Assembly (NCBI GenBank): GCA_020746995.1
Contig: JAGPXD010000001.1
Coordinates: forward strand, 5,394,001 to 5,458,000
DNA length: 64,000 bases
Direction of reading: 5' to 3'
From: Plectosphaerella cucumerina
Taxonomy: Eukaryota; Ascomycota; Sordariomycetes; Glomerellales; Plectosphaerellaceae
The notes under the pieces were generated by a model. It worked only from the letters and a program-made list of their open reading frames with translations. It ran no database searches and was not told the DNA's origin. Positions 43,214 to 53,359 of the stretch are shown here, piece by piece (within the stretch, counting starts at the first letter, position 1; every line of letters begins with the position of its first letter). Made by a program: the position numbers and the translations under genes.

Positions 43214-44219
43214 ATGAGTAGCCCTCGTCGCAGGATTGAGACGGATGTAAGTGCTGACGGGCCTTCCTGTTGCTCTGCCCCTCGCTCGCTGGTTGACTAA
43301 CACTCGGCATTGTAGGTCATGAAGTGAGCCCATGGTGTCATCGGCGACCCGGGTGTCGTGCCTGCTAACAGTTCACAGGATGTATGCCGAAGACTCTATC
43401 GCTGCCCCATGGCTCCCTTGACTCACGCTTGCAGGCTCATGAGCGACTATGAAGTCACTCTAGTTAACGACAACAGTATGTCATCCACCCCACCCAACGC
43501 TGCTGAAACCCCTTGCTAACTCTTCCAGTGTAAGCCAGCATGGACATTCCCGAAGAGAACCGACCCTGATATACGACAGGCAAGAATTTTATGTTCGGTT
43601 CAAGGGTCCCACGGAGAGTTAGTCGCCAGCCCCTTGCCAACAGCCCCAAACACCCAGTGGTTAACGACTCGCAGCTCCATTCGAGGGCGGGGTCTGGAAG
43701 ATCCACGTCGAGCTCCCCGATCAATACCCCTATAAGTCACCGAGCATCGGTTTCGTGAACCGCATCTTCCATCCCAACATTGACGAGCTGTGAGTGGCAG
43801 ACTCGGTCCCCTGGCTTCGGGCGAACACTGACTACCGCGCAGGTCCGGTTCCGTCTGCCTGGATGTCATCAACCAGACATGGTCGCCCATGTTTGATATG
43901 ATCAACATCTTCGAGGTCTTCCTGCCCCAGCTGCTCCGCTACCCCAACCCCACCGATCCCCTCAACGGTGAGGCAGCCGCTCTGATGATCAGGGAGCCTA
44001 AGAGCTACGATCTGAAGGTCAAGGGTGCGTATCAAGCCCTTACTCGACACTCCTTGGATAGAACTAACACCACAGGCAGAGTACGTACAGAAGTATGCGA
44101 GTAAGGACGCTGCCAACGAGGCCGGGGCCGAGAGCGAAGACGAAGACGACATGTCGTCCGTGGGCAGCTTTGGCGACGATGACGACGATGACCAGCCTGC
44201 AGGCCGCATGGATGTTTGA
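43214..44219 (+). CDS. Ubiquitin-conjugating enzyme E2, Ubc8/UBE2H type
   Basis: Ubc8/UBE2H is the E2 partner of the GID/CTLH ubiquitin ligase, which degrades gluconeogenic enzymes in yeast. My model has nine exons: 43214-43246, 43316-43323, 43379-43381, 43435-43475, 43529 (one nucleotide), 43580-43617, 43675-43789, 43843-44024 and 44080-44219, giving 186 residues. All introns have GT/AG ends. The result is collinear with the family: SSPRRRIETDVMKMLMSDYE, NDNMQEFYVRFKGP, FEGGVWKIHVELPDQYPYKSPSIGF, the active-site Cys85 in SGSVCLDVINQTWSP, and FEVFLPQLLRYPNPTDPLNGEAA. The tail is acidic (DDDDDDQPAGRMDV), as in UBE2H. Without the 3-nt and 1-nt exons the reading frame or the conserved spacing is lost. 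The extreme exon sizes are the main uncertainty. Confidence 0.93.
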
Positions 44220-44763
44220 TTGGGTGTGGATGTACCTGCGACGCCACCAAAGTGTGCGAGTTTGCACGCCATCGGGTACTCAGCGGAGCTGCATGGCGAC
44301 ATGGCTTTTTTGGGCCACTGAGGCGCCTCGACCCTCGTGGTTTCTGTTTACGTTTCTCTTTTGTTATCTGGAGCACGGAACACAGGTTGGTTAGTGTTTT
44401 TGGGCGTTTCACGTACAACGGGAGTTTTCCGCCTAGCGAGCTGATGCTCAGCGAGCGGTGCAGCGGCAGCGGTCAGCCAGCAGCATCGTCTTCTCTGGAA
44501 CCATTGGACTGCCAGGCTATCTCTTACATCTTTGCTTTTATATTCCGGTATGGCGACAGGGTCGGGTCCGGGTTAGACATTCTCTTCACTCTCAGGTAGC
44601 GTCAATGAGACACAGGTTCACAGTACGCCAATCTCCCGGTGTGTGTATGAAGTAAGTGTGTTTGAAGTTCTGTCTAAAAGGCAGTACCTAATACGGCTAT
44701 GTTGGCCCCCTAAAAGCAGTCCCGGGTATCTTGATGCGCCTAATTTATGCCCTCCCACCATAT
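44220..44763. other. Convergent 3' spacer, no gene
   Basis: This 544-base stretch lies between the 3' ends of Ubc8 (+) and the CCDC130-like gene (-). T-rich tracts near 44330-44410 may serve 3'-end formation. No coding frame of note is seen. Confidence 0.5.
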
Positions 44764-45837
44764 CTAATCCGAATCCGAGTCGTACGCCACCAATGCGGTG
44801 GATGAAGATGGGCCTGGAGGTTTTCGCGTCTCCTCGGGGGCCGGATCCTCTTGCCGTTTCCGCTTGATGCCCGGTATCCGCGCCGGGCCTGACACCTTGT
44901 GCTCCGGCTTGCCGTCGAGCATGAACGGGTCGTTCACCAGACGCGTATTACCCACAATCTCGGACACAAACCCCTCCCGCCTCTTTGCCGCCAGCATCTC
45001 GGCCTTTGGCGTGCCCTTCGGCAGCGAGGCCGCGGCTGACGACCCCTTCTTAGCCACCGGGGGCTTCTTCTTCTCCGCACTTGCCGGGAACAGGGGTTTC
45101 TTCAAGGCGGCGTCGACGATCTCGGCACCACCAAAGTCGACAAGCGCTGCCCGCCGCGCATCGTTCTCAGAGGCGGGGAGGAGCTCAAACCCCAGGCCCA
45201 TGGTGTCCTGCAAAGCCTCATCGACAACGGCCTGAGCATCCCTCTCTTTGCGCCCGACGCGGAAGGCCTTTCGTAACTCGCTGTTCCTGGCACCTGGATC
45301 GTCCCATTGCCGCTTCGAAACATCCTCCAGCTCGTCGATGCGGTCGGTCGCGATCCTGAGGGCCTCACGGTCTTCAATAGTTCGCTCAAGGCTCGCAAAC
45401 GCGTTGTCGCGGAGAGCCTCGCGCTCCGCATCCGAAAGTATGACCTCCTGTCCACGGGCGCGCGCAAGCTCCTCATCTCCCTCAGCCGTATCGCGGCGTC
45501 GCGCACCGGAGACGACGACGTAAGCCGTGTTCTGGGGATCGGTGCGGATCTCGAGGGCGCCGCCGCAGTCGGCGTGACGCATGCGAAAGGACCATATCGG
45601 GGTGGAGTGGTAGGCGCCGGCGCGGCGCTTCTCGGCGTTGAAGCGCACGCCCTGGCCGATGAGGGTCGGGCGAGGGCACGAGAGGCACCAGATGGCGTAG
45701 GGCATCTCGAAGCGCACCGTCTGCACGCCCGGCTTGGAGAGGCTGCGGCCGGGCGGGGGGCGGGAGTGGAGCTTGTTCCCGGACGTGGTGCCCTCTAGGT
45801 CCGGGGGGACGTAACGCCCCATGTTGAAGCCCTGCAT
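44764..45837 (-). CDS. CWC16 family splicing factor, CCDC130/Saf4 type
   Basis: This is a single exon of 357 residues. The CWC16 family (Yju2/CCDC94 and CCDC130) joins the spliceosome around the first catalytic step. The N terminus MQGFNMGRYVPPD and the following VRFEMPYAIWCLSC are diagnostic. The CCDC130/Saf4 branch is favoured by the GGALEIRTDPQNTAYVV segment and the missing long Yju2 tail. The zinc site would be Cys51 and Cys54 with His88 and Cys91 (RMRHADCGG). A His replaces one of the four cysteines of animal members, which I believe is common in fungal CCDC130 proteins. Downstream are a coiled coil (SLERTIEDREALRIATDRIDELED), Lys/Pro-rich segments and a C-terminal YDSDSD. It is expected to be nuclear. 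Confidence 0.92.
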   Translation of the reverse strand: MQGFNMGRYVPPDLEGTTSGNKLHSRPPPGRSLSKPGVQTVRFEMPYAIWCLSCPRPTLIGQGVRFNAEKRRAGAYHSTPIWSFRMRHADCGGALEIRTDPQNTAYVVVSGARRRDTAEGDEELARARGQEVILSDAEREALRDNAFASLERTIEDREALRIATDRIDELEDVSKRQWDDPGARNSELRKAFRVGRKERDAQAVVDEALQDTMGLGFELLPASENDARRAALVDFGGAEIVDAALKKPLFPASAEKKKPPVAKKGSSAAASLPKGTPKAEMLAAKRREGFVSEIVGNTRLVNDPFMLDGKPEHKVSGPARIPGIKRKRQEDPAPEETRKPPGPSSSTALVAYDSDSD

Positions 45838-46183
45838 CGTGGGCGACGGGGGGGGGAGGCAGTCGGGAGGTGGTTCGGAGGGGATGCGTCGGAGGTTGGC
45901 GGGTTGGAGGAGAAGAAGCGAAGCTTTGAGGTCGCTACGTCAGGACATGCGCTGCGTGGTGGGGGTGTTTTTGGTGGGTCCATATTGCACCCCTTCCCCT
46001 GATTACCACTGTGCTGGGACAGGGGCTTGTTTGTCCTGCGCTCGTCATGAGATGCTGGGCTTAGAACTAAGGCAGATGCTTTCAACATGCTCTATGTGAC
46101 TTGAAGAAGTTTTCTTGAGATTAGAGAAGGGAAAATTATAGTAAAATTGAATGTTCTGTTAGATGACCTCCAAGACTTCGACC
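45838..46183. other. Spacer, no gene
   Basis: This 346-base stretch lies between the CCDC130-like start and the 3' end of the acidic-protein gene, both on the minus strand. It is AT-rich near 46100-46160, and no gene is seen. Confidence 0.5.
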
Positions 46184-47749
46184 CTACACCGCCAGAGGAC
46201 GGCACTTCTCCAGTCCCTCCTTGGAGCTTGAGACGACACTCTCATGCTGACCAAGAAGATCCCTCGCCTTCCCCTTCGCCTTGATAGCCTCCTCAGAAGC
46301 CGCGTCCAACCACTCCCGAATAGCCTGCGCAGCCCGCTCTGACTCCTTCAAGGTCTGGGCGTGCATCTCAAACATTTCATCAAGATCAATGCCCAGCTCG
46401 GTAACGCCACGACTTTTGGGGAACGACCGGCCGCCGGCGTCAGCCTCACAGGCCTCAATGGCGCGCTGGCTGGCGGCGACCCTTTTGATGGCGTACTCGA
46501 GACGGACACGGAGTGGCTCCGGCGCGGCGTCGGGCCCGCCGGCATCATCGACCTGCTTTTGCAGCGTCTCGACGTGCAGAGCTAGACCCGGCGCATCGGC
46601 CTTGAGCTGTCGCAGCTCCCACAGCGGCAGCTCGTCAGGCTTCTGAGACACACCGCCGGGGCACAATCGCTCCGCCTTTGCCTTTGCGTCGGCGAGCTCA
46701 AGCACCGCGTTCTGATAGTGGTGCTCCTCCAGCCACAGATTCCAGCGTGCGAGCCACTCATCGTCGGCATTCTTGGCCTTGGAAATGGCCTTGCGTGCTT
46801 GGCGCATGAGATGCGTTTCGCCTTTGCCCTCGTCGACCCGTCGCTGGAGCTCCTCGACTTTGCGCAACGGCTCGTCGGCGAAGTACTTTGCAGTCTCGGC
46901 GGCGGCGGCGCGGACCTGGTCGATGCGGAATGCGTCGCCGTCAAAGTCAAGGCTCGGCCAGCCGTGCTTGCGGTAGAGAGGTAGGCTGACTTCAGGGTAC
47001 CACTCGCGGCCCGAGTCGTCGCCGTCGCCCGGGTGTTCGGTGAGGTCCTCGAACCAGCGGACCATATCGCGCAGGACGTCAGGGGCGGGGCGGGCGTCCA
47101 TCTCGTCGTAGATGTTTTCGTTGTCGTCGTCATCAGCGCCTTCGTCATCGTCGCCATTGTCGCTGTCATTTTCCTCGTCGGCAGCGTCATCGTCACTATC
47201 GTTGTCGTCGTTGCCTTCGCCGTCATCGCTCTCCCAGTCGCCCATGTCTTCGTCATCCCCGACTGACACGGCCCCATCGCCAACATTGGGATCAGTGCTG
47301 CCGCCGCTCTCTTGGTCGAACATGCCGATAACATGGCGTTTCGCGTCGTAAATGATGACCGTCCGATGATTACCAAGCCCAGATAGGGGGGTCATCCAGG
47401 GACGCATGGTGTCCTTCTCATTGCTCGAGTAGAACGGGTCACGGGCGTACTCGATAGTGTCCTTGTCGCGAAGATCCAGGAAGCAGCCGCCTTGGAAGAA
47501 GTCGAGACCGCGGCAGTCGGAATCGTCGACGTAGGGCAGGATGCTGTACAGGTAGATGATGGAGGTATCTAAGCCCTCGGCCTCGCAAGTGGGGATGAAC
47601 TCGGCCATGTCGTGAGGCCCTTCCTTGATCCATGAGGGCTCTAGGTACTGCATACGCACGAGGGTGCGGTAGACGGCGAGGAGGCCGTCGGCCACCTCGT
47701 GGAGTTTGGCCTTCTGAGCGGGCGTGAGACTTGACGTGGCGGCCTCCAT
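46184..47749 (-). CDS. Unknown protein with long acidic stretch and C-terminal coiled coils
   Basis: This is a single exon of 521 residues with no family I recognise. Residues 1-155 look globular, with conserved-looking aromatic segments such as YLEPSWIKEGP, GLDFFQGGCFLDLRD and RTVIIYDAKRHVIGMFDQE. Residues about 159-218 are almost entirely Asp, Glu, Asn, Gly and Ser. Residues 225-290 look folded again (DMVRWFEDLTEHPG, HGWPSLDFDGDAFRI). The remainder is helical and charged, probably coiled coil (KYFADEPLRKVEELQRRVDEG and onwards). No signal peptide or membrane segment is seen. A TATAA element read on the minus strand near 47814-47818 lies about 65 bases upstream of the ATG, supporting a real gene. 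It may be a lineage-restricted fungal protein. Confidence 0.75.
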   Translation of the reverse strand: MEAATSSLTPAQKAKLHEVADGLLAVYRTLVRMQYLEPSWIKEGPHDMAEFIPTCEAEGLDTSIIYLYSILPYVDDSDCRGLDFFQGGCFLDLRDKDTIEYARDPFYSSNEKDTMRPWMTPLSGLGNHRTVIIYDAKRHVIGMFDQESGGSTDPNVGDGAVSVGDDEDMGDWESDDGEGNDDNDSDDDAADEENDSDNGDDDEGADDDDNENIYDEMDARPAPDVLRDMVRWFEDLTEHPGDGDDSGREWYPEVSLPLYRKHGWPSLDFDGDAFRIDQVRAAAAETAKYFADEPLRKVEELQRRVDEGKGETHLMRQARKAISKAKNADDEWLARWNLWLEEHHYQNAVLELADAKAKAERLCPGGVSQKPDELPLWELRQLKADAPGLALHVETLQKQVDDAGGPDAAPEPLRVRLEYAIKRVAASQRAIEACEADAGGRSFPKSRGVTELGIDLDEMFEMHAQTLKESERAAQAIREWLDAASEEAIKAKGKARDLLGQHESVVSSSKEGLEKCRPLAV

Positions 47750-47810
47750 GGTGGTTGCGCAGCGGTCGAGTGAGGAGAGATGGGGAAATCGACAAAGGTT
47801 CCGGGAGAGT

Positions 47811-47820
47811 GCCTTATAAA
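47811..47820 (-). promoter_or_regulatory. TATA element upstream of the acidic-protein gene
   Basis: The plus-strand GCCTTATAAA reads TTTATAAGGC on the minus strand, about 65 bases before the start codon at 47749. This matches a fungal TATA box position. Confidence 0.4.
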
Positions 47821-48536
47821 GGTGCTTAATAGCCTTGCTACCTAGGCAGGGGTGTAGCCACGGGATAAGGTGCCGGCATGGGCATTGATGGCTTCAACAG
47901 AAGTCCCATGGCGGAGGTCCACAGGCTGTCGCTGATTCGGGGGTTGCAGCCGGGGGAAGATGTTCGGTGCGAGTATAGCCCCTGAAGGCTGGTGTATCGA
48001 AGTCGAGGAGGGTCATGGCGGCATCTATCGGGACTGTGATGAAAGGGCAAATCTTGGCCGACAGATTCGCGACTTACGGATAAGTCTCTGGATGACGAGA
48101 ATGGGAGATGTTGAGGTGGAAGAAGCGTCGATCTTCACGATTGAGGCGCTGGGACGCAAGATTTGGCCCAATAGGAGGAAAGGAGAGAGCGACAGCCCGC
48201 TGTACGAAGATCGCTCCAGGGGACAGTTTTAGGGACCGAGGCACGTCATCTAGTTGCCTCAATCTTGTGGACCGCGCACCTCAACTCATCACCACAATCG
48301 CCTCGAAAACGGCCCCCAAATCAGCAATGAGGCTGTACACTCGGTCTCGTCGCCTCGAGTCGCCTTGGGGGCGAGAAAGGCCGGAAGGGGAAAGAAAAGA
48401 GCTGTCACCCCCTCATGTGTGCAATTGTCATCCTAAGCCTGCTCTTCATCAATCACAACCGCTCTCCCAACGACCCCAACTGCAGTTGACATCGCTGCCA
48501 ACGACCTGGCCGCCCGAAAATCATCCATCGTGAGCC
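47821..48536. other. Divergent promoter region, no gene
   Basis: This spacer of about 0.7 kb lies between the acidic-protein gene (-) and the CorA-like gene (+). Frames here (for example plus 48108-48533) lack recognisable motifs. Confidence 0.5.
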
Positions 48537-50063
48537 ATGGAACAACTGCGTCAGCTAGCCAAGACGTCGTTTGACAGTTCGGCACGCTCATTCAAACCCA
48601 ACACCGCCGGCACACTGCGTCTGGTTCAGCTGGCGCTTGCCAGGGACGAGACCACAGCAGGGCCGCCGATTGACAATGAAGCTCTCACGGAGACAAATTT
48701 GCACCAGCTGCTTGATGATGGCGACGCTCGGGTCAGAGCCCAACCCTCGGCGATCAATGCGGGCGCTTCCCTCAGACTTGTCGTGGTACCTCGCGCCGAG
48801 AACGATGCCTTCGAAATGTCCCACGACTCCTTTGGCCATCTCGTGGACCGCTTCGACATGGACCACATGGTCCTGCAGCACATCGCCAGCAACAGCTACG
48901 GCTTCCATGCCCACGCCGAGACTCACACGTTCTACGTCGGCACCTACGTCTACTCGCTCGCCTGGTCGGCCAACCCAAAGACCCTTCGCACGAATGCTGT
49001 GCTTCTCCTGCGCACCTCGCCCGTCCTCCGAAACGGCAACGAGATCCGCGATAGTCTCCTCCACACCGTGTGCAGCTTCGCACCCCATCTATACGCGCCA
49101 CACTACCTCCTCTTCGCCGTCTACGTGCACCTGAGCACCACTTCGCGGCTGGCAGTGGCCCTTAATGTCGACAGCGTGCGCAAGGTCGAGACCCAGACAC
49201 GACACGGGCCTGGCCGCGGCGCCGGTTCGAGGGACGATGACGGATCGCCCGCCATGAAGGTCGACATTGACGAGCTGTCCAGGGCGGCGCAGGATATCGC
49301 CATCACTCAGGTCCACCTAGCGAATCTCCTGAGGCACGACCCCTACATCAAGGATATTGCCGCGTACCTTCGGGATCTGAGTCGTGTAAGAGCCCGGCAC
49401 CTGGCTGGACCGAATGACTCTGTTGAGCCGGCTAGGTTGCCATGCCTCGATGAGGTGCCTTTTGAGCTCAGGAGCAGGTGCGAAGGCAGCCTGGAAATGC
49501 TGTCAGATATGCTCCGCCCGTTGGAGAAGATGACGTGCGACCTCGAGCCCACGGTCAGATTCCTCCAGACCCGCGCCGACTGCCAGTCAAGTGTGGTGAG
49601 TTCCCCTCCTCCCTCAATTATTTTTCCAAGGAACAGCCCCTGACTCGTCCAGATCTCCAGCTTGATGACCCACGAGGACGCGCGCCTTAACACGGAGCTC
49701 GCCCGCCTCAGCACGGAGCTCGGGGAGGCAGCGCGGCGGGATAGCTCAGCCATGCGCTCCATCGCCATGATGACCATGATTTTCTTGCCTTCCACCTTCT
49801 TTGCCGCACTCTTCTCCATGCCCTGTATCCCGGAATGGGCTCAGACCAAGTTTTGGGTGTACTGGGTCTGCGCCATTCCTTCCACTGTCATCGTCTTGGT
49901 CACTTTCCGCTACTACCACAGTCTCAAGAAGGCCAAGGAACGGCGGCAGGAGCACAAGGTATCATCGGCTGCGAAGATTGGCGGAAGCCCTTTGTCGTCG
50001 ACATCGACGGGGATCGAGCTGAACAACATGAATGGCAACGGTGTCTCTGTCGTACAGAGGTAG
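48537..50063 (+). CDS. CorA-like membrane protein without the GMN motif
   Basis: Two exons, 48537-49595 and 49653-50063, give 489 residues. A long soluble N-terminal part (about 385 residues) with predicted helices (MKVDIDELSRAAQDIAITQVHLANLL; LEMLSDMLRPLEKM) leads into two C-terminal membrane segments, about residues 388-409 (SIAMMTMIFLPSTFFAALFSM) and 419-441 (KFWVYWVCAIPSTVIVLVTF). The TMTMIFLPSTFFAALFSM pattern is typical of the fungal CorA-like group, related to CorA/Mrs2 magnesium channels. The GMN selectivity motif of true magnesium channels, expected at the end of the first segment, is absent (SMP instead). Magnesium transport is therefore uncertain; this group may be a membrane scaffold or sensor. 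It converges on the coiled-coil gene. Confidence 0.82.
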
Positions 50064-50288
50064 AGAGGGCTTCGCCTCGGTGAGCCCAAAGAAACATGCA
50101 CTATTATTGTCTGGCAGAACGAGACGGTGTTGGGAAAATGCTTTCACATGGCTTCTTGATTTTCTGCTGTTACTTCCTCAAGCGTCGATAACAGCAGCTG
50201 GGAACTTGCTCTTCGGGGTAGGACATGCATATTAGACACTTGCAGCTCTGGCACCGCGCGGGAGAGTATCAATCCTCATCCCATGGTT

Positions 50289-51042
50289 CTACCAGGGAGA
50301 GAGATCTGTCTCCGTCTGCCGCGAGTCCTTCGCATCGTTCTGGGCCCTTCGCTCCATCACCAAGGATCTACCCAACTCTCGTCTCCTCTCAGCAGCAACG
50401 ACCTGCTGCGCCCTCTCCTCCTTGCTCTCCGGATTCCTCTCGAGGTCAGCCTCTATTCTAGCGAGTACTGCCCTCCTCTTCTCGATGCCAGCAATCTGAA
50501 GCCGGAGACCCTCGATGCGGGCAGCCATCTCCCTGACCCTGGCCTCGCGGGCCCTCAGGACACTTCCGCGGGATTTGCCCGAAAACATCTCCATGGGAAA
50601 CCTCTCCAGCCTGCGACAGGCTAGCTGGTGGTCGCGTATGGCTCTGTTCATTCTGGAGATGAGCCTGCGCTTGGATGCTTCGTAGCGCTTGGCGGCCTCT
50701 GCATGACCAGGGAGCTCTTCTTCCAGCGGTACATTGACAGCGGTAGCAGGAACGTCGAGGCTGAAAGTAGGCGGGGGAAAGGTTGTGTTACAAGACTTGG
50801 GCTCTCGATCTAAGACTGGGCTTTTACAGTCGTCATCCATCTAGCACATATTGTTAATGCTGGAACTGCATACGTCAGGGTAGACTGTATTTACTCACTA
50901 TCAGGCGTCGGGTAGTCTCTCTAGCTTGATTCCTTCTCGCTCGGGAAGTCCGAGGCCTCTTTGACGGTGGGCTTTGGATTCTGTCAGCCAGCTGACTGAT
51001 ATTTGGCTGTGGCCGAGGGTGTTTAGGTGGTGAGGGATACAT
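50289..51042 (-). CDS. Unknown basic, coiled-coil protein, probably nuclear
   Basis: I model two exons, 50899-51042 and 50289-50840, giving 231 residues. The 58-nt intron has GTGAGT, a CATTAAC branch site and CTAG, and falls between codons. The 48-residue first exon is Pro-rich, then strongly basic (SKRPRTSRARRNQARETTRR), like a nuclear localisation signal. The second exon is a charged helical region (AAKRYEASKRRLISRMNRAIR, then EARVREMAARIEGLRLQIAGIEKRRAVLARIEADLE), likely a coiled coil. It is not a canonical bZIP because the N-x7-R core is missing. No family is recognised. More exons further upstream on the minus strand, up to about 51260, are possible. A shorter start at 50840 would drop the basic segment. 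Confidence 0.55.
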
Positions 51043-51921
51043 GGTTCAGAAGCGTGCTTGAAGGTGAATTGGTTGACTGAGAGAGTGAAAGTGGTTGTAT
51101 AGATATAGAAAAATTCGAAATCTATGGCCGAAGCTGCCTGGCCATTCAAGTTGCTGAAGGCGTTCTGGGCGCCGCCAAAAGCCACAGGCTGAGCCTGAGG
51201 TTCAAGTTGTGAGGTGGGCGTCGATGGTTCACCACGATTCGGAACCTGGCCTTGGCTGTTCACATTGTGACTTGCTCATGAGGTAGGCAAGTATCCCTTG
51301 GCCAGTCGGTACAACCATGTCTCAATCTATTTATTAGTTCGAGCATATAAAAAGTTTCCCATTGGAAGGACTGTTCTCGTGTAATTTGCTCCTCGGTGTT
51401 GAAGTGTTATTCGGTACCTCAACAGGGGGTGTGGCTGCTGCCGAAATGGTGTGTATCACCCAACCTGGAAGCAATGCCAATGACCGATGGCGCTGGAGTG
51501 ACGGGCTGGCCCGCCGTAGCTACAGCTGTTACAGCGGGTGGAAGTTCCCGACCGCACCTCACGGCGTGGACGGCCACCTGACCGCCCGCGAAGCCGCTCT
51601 TGTCTTCCTGTTCCAACACGATCATCAACCTCCTCATCAATGATATCCAACACCCCACCGAGAACCCCATTACATCACCAAGACCAGCAGCTCAGGCGCC
51701 ATGACTCCCTTCCACCCCCGACGCTGTGCAACCGGACGCCGGGGTTCAATGGCGAAACGCGGAGCGCACGACAAAGCTCCGAGCGCTCGATCTAGTCCAC
51801 CTTCGCCATCTGTCTTCTTCACCCTCCATCTTCGACGACCATCTCTTCTCATCCAACCTCCATCGCGGTCTGCGACACGCGTACAATCGACCAACTTCCG
51901 CACCGGATCACCTCAGGAGAA
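51043..51921. other. Divergent spacer, no gene recognised
   Basis: This 0.88 kb lies upstream of both the coiled-coil gene (-) and the MFS transporter (+). A minus frame at 50901-51263 overlaps the first exon of the coiled-coil gene in another phase and is probably not used. Confidence 0.45.
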
Positions 51922-53359
51922 ATGCTCGACACGTACCAGCTCAACCTGGCCGGCCTGGTGCTGGCCTGCGGCGTCCTCCTCGCCCTACCCAGCTCGTCAC
52001 CCAAAGCATCCCGGAAGAGCCCTCTCAAACCAGGCGCCAAACCAAAATCCGGCAAAAAAGCATCACAATGGGCTTTCTTCACCGTATACGCTCTCGTCAT
52101 GGCCTCGGACTGGCTCCAGGTTCGTCTCCCATTCCCTCCCTCTGCTCCATCAACTGACAACGGCCAGGGCCCCTTTCTGTACTCCCTCTACAAGACGGAC
52201 CACGCCGTCCCCTCTCACATCATCCCCCGCCTCTTCACCACCGGCTTCCTCTCCGGCGCCCTTACCGCCCCATTCATCGGCTCCCTCGCCGACCGCCATG
52301 GCCGCCGCACCGCCTGCCTCGTCTTTTGCCTTGCCTCGGCCGCCTCGTGTCTTCTGACGGCCTTTGGCACATCCCTGCCGCTGCTGTTCCTCGGCCGCGT
52401 CCTCGGCGGCTTCGCCACGAGCCTTCTCTTCAGCGTTTTTGAGAGCTGGATGGTTACCGACTTTGGGAACCGCCGCCTCGCCGAAAAGGGCGCCGACCTC
52501 TCGCGCACCTTTGGCCTGATGAGCACGGTCAACAGCGTTGTCGCCATCATCAGCGGAGTCGTCAGCGAGTGGCTCGTTGGTGCCGCCGGGTCGGCGAAAG
52601 CCCCTTTTGCCGCGAGCGCAGCCATCGTCGTCGTCGCGTCGCTCTTCATCTCGACTCAATGGGTGGGTGCACTTGGTTTAGGGAAGAGTTTAATATTTAA
52701 CACGGCGCGTCTAGGACGAGAACTATGGCACCACAGGCCAGGCTGCTGCCACCACCAGCTCGCCAAAAGACAAAACAACGACTGCCCCCAGCCTCTGGTC
52801 AACCCTCACCTCCAAGGGCGTCCTAGCCCTCGCCCTGGCCACCACCACCTTTGAAGGTTCCATGTATCTCTTCGTCGTCCTCTGGGCACCCCTGCTCCAG
52901 TCCGCCTCGGCCGCACCCGAATCGCTGCCCTACGGCCTCATCTTCGCCGCCTTCATGTCCACCACCCTACTCTCCTCGCTCCTCTACCCCCGCCTCTCCC
53001 GCGGCGCCGCCCCGAGCAGCGTTCTCAGCGCCGTCCTCGCCGTCTCCGCCGCCATCTTCATCGCTCTCGCCTCCTCTTCCGGCCCCGGCGCCAGCGAACA
53101 GCGCGTCTTCTGGCTCTTCTGCACCTTCGAGGCCGCGGTCGGCGCCTACTTCCCCGCCGCTGGCGTCCTCAAGGGCTCCGTCGTGCCCGACGGCGTCAGG
53201 GCTCAGGTCTATGCCGCCCTTCGCGTGCCGCTCAATGCCTTTGTCGTCCTGAGTCTGGTCCTCATGGGTGAGGGCACGGCGGACGCTGCCGCGACAGTCT
53301 TTGGGCTATGCGGCGCCCTGCTGCTCGGCGGCGCCGGCGCCGTCTGGGTGGTAGGCTGA
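51922..53359 (+). CDS. Molybdate-anion transporter, MFSD5 type (major facilitator)
   Basis: Three exons, 51922-52119, 52168-52662 and 52715-53359, give 445 residues with about 12 hydrophobic segments. MFSD5 proteins (Mot2 in algae) import molybdate for molybdenum-cofactor enzymes such as nitrate reductase. Family motifs include ASDWLQGPFLYSLYK early in the protein, the MFS loop motif GSLADRHGRRTACL between segments 2 and 3, FESWMVTDF, and WDENYG after segment 6. The WDENYG motif is assembled across the second intron, which confirms that border. The second half starts TFEGSMYLFVVLWAPLLQ. The first intron is only 48 nt and lacks stops in frame, so its retention would add 16 residues. The first segment acts as a signal anchor. 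Confidence 0.92.
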
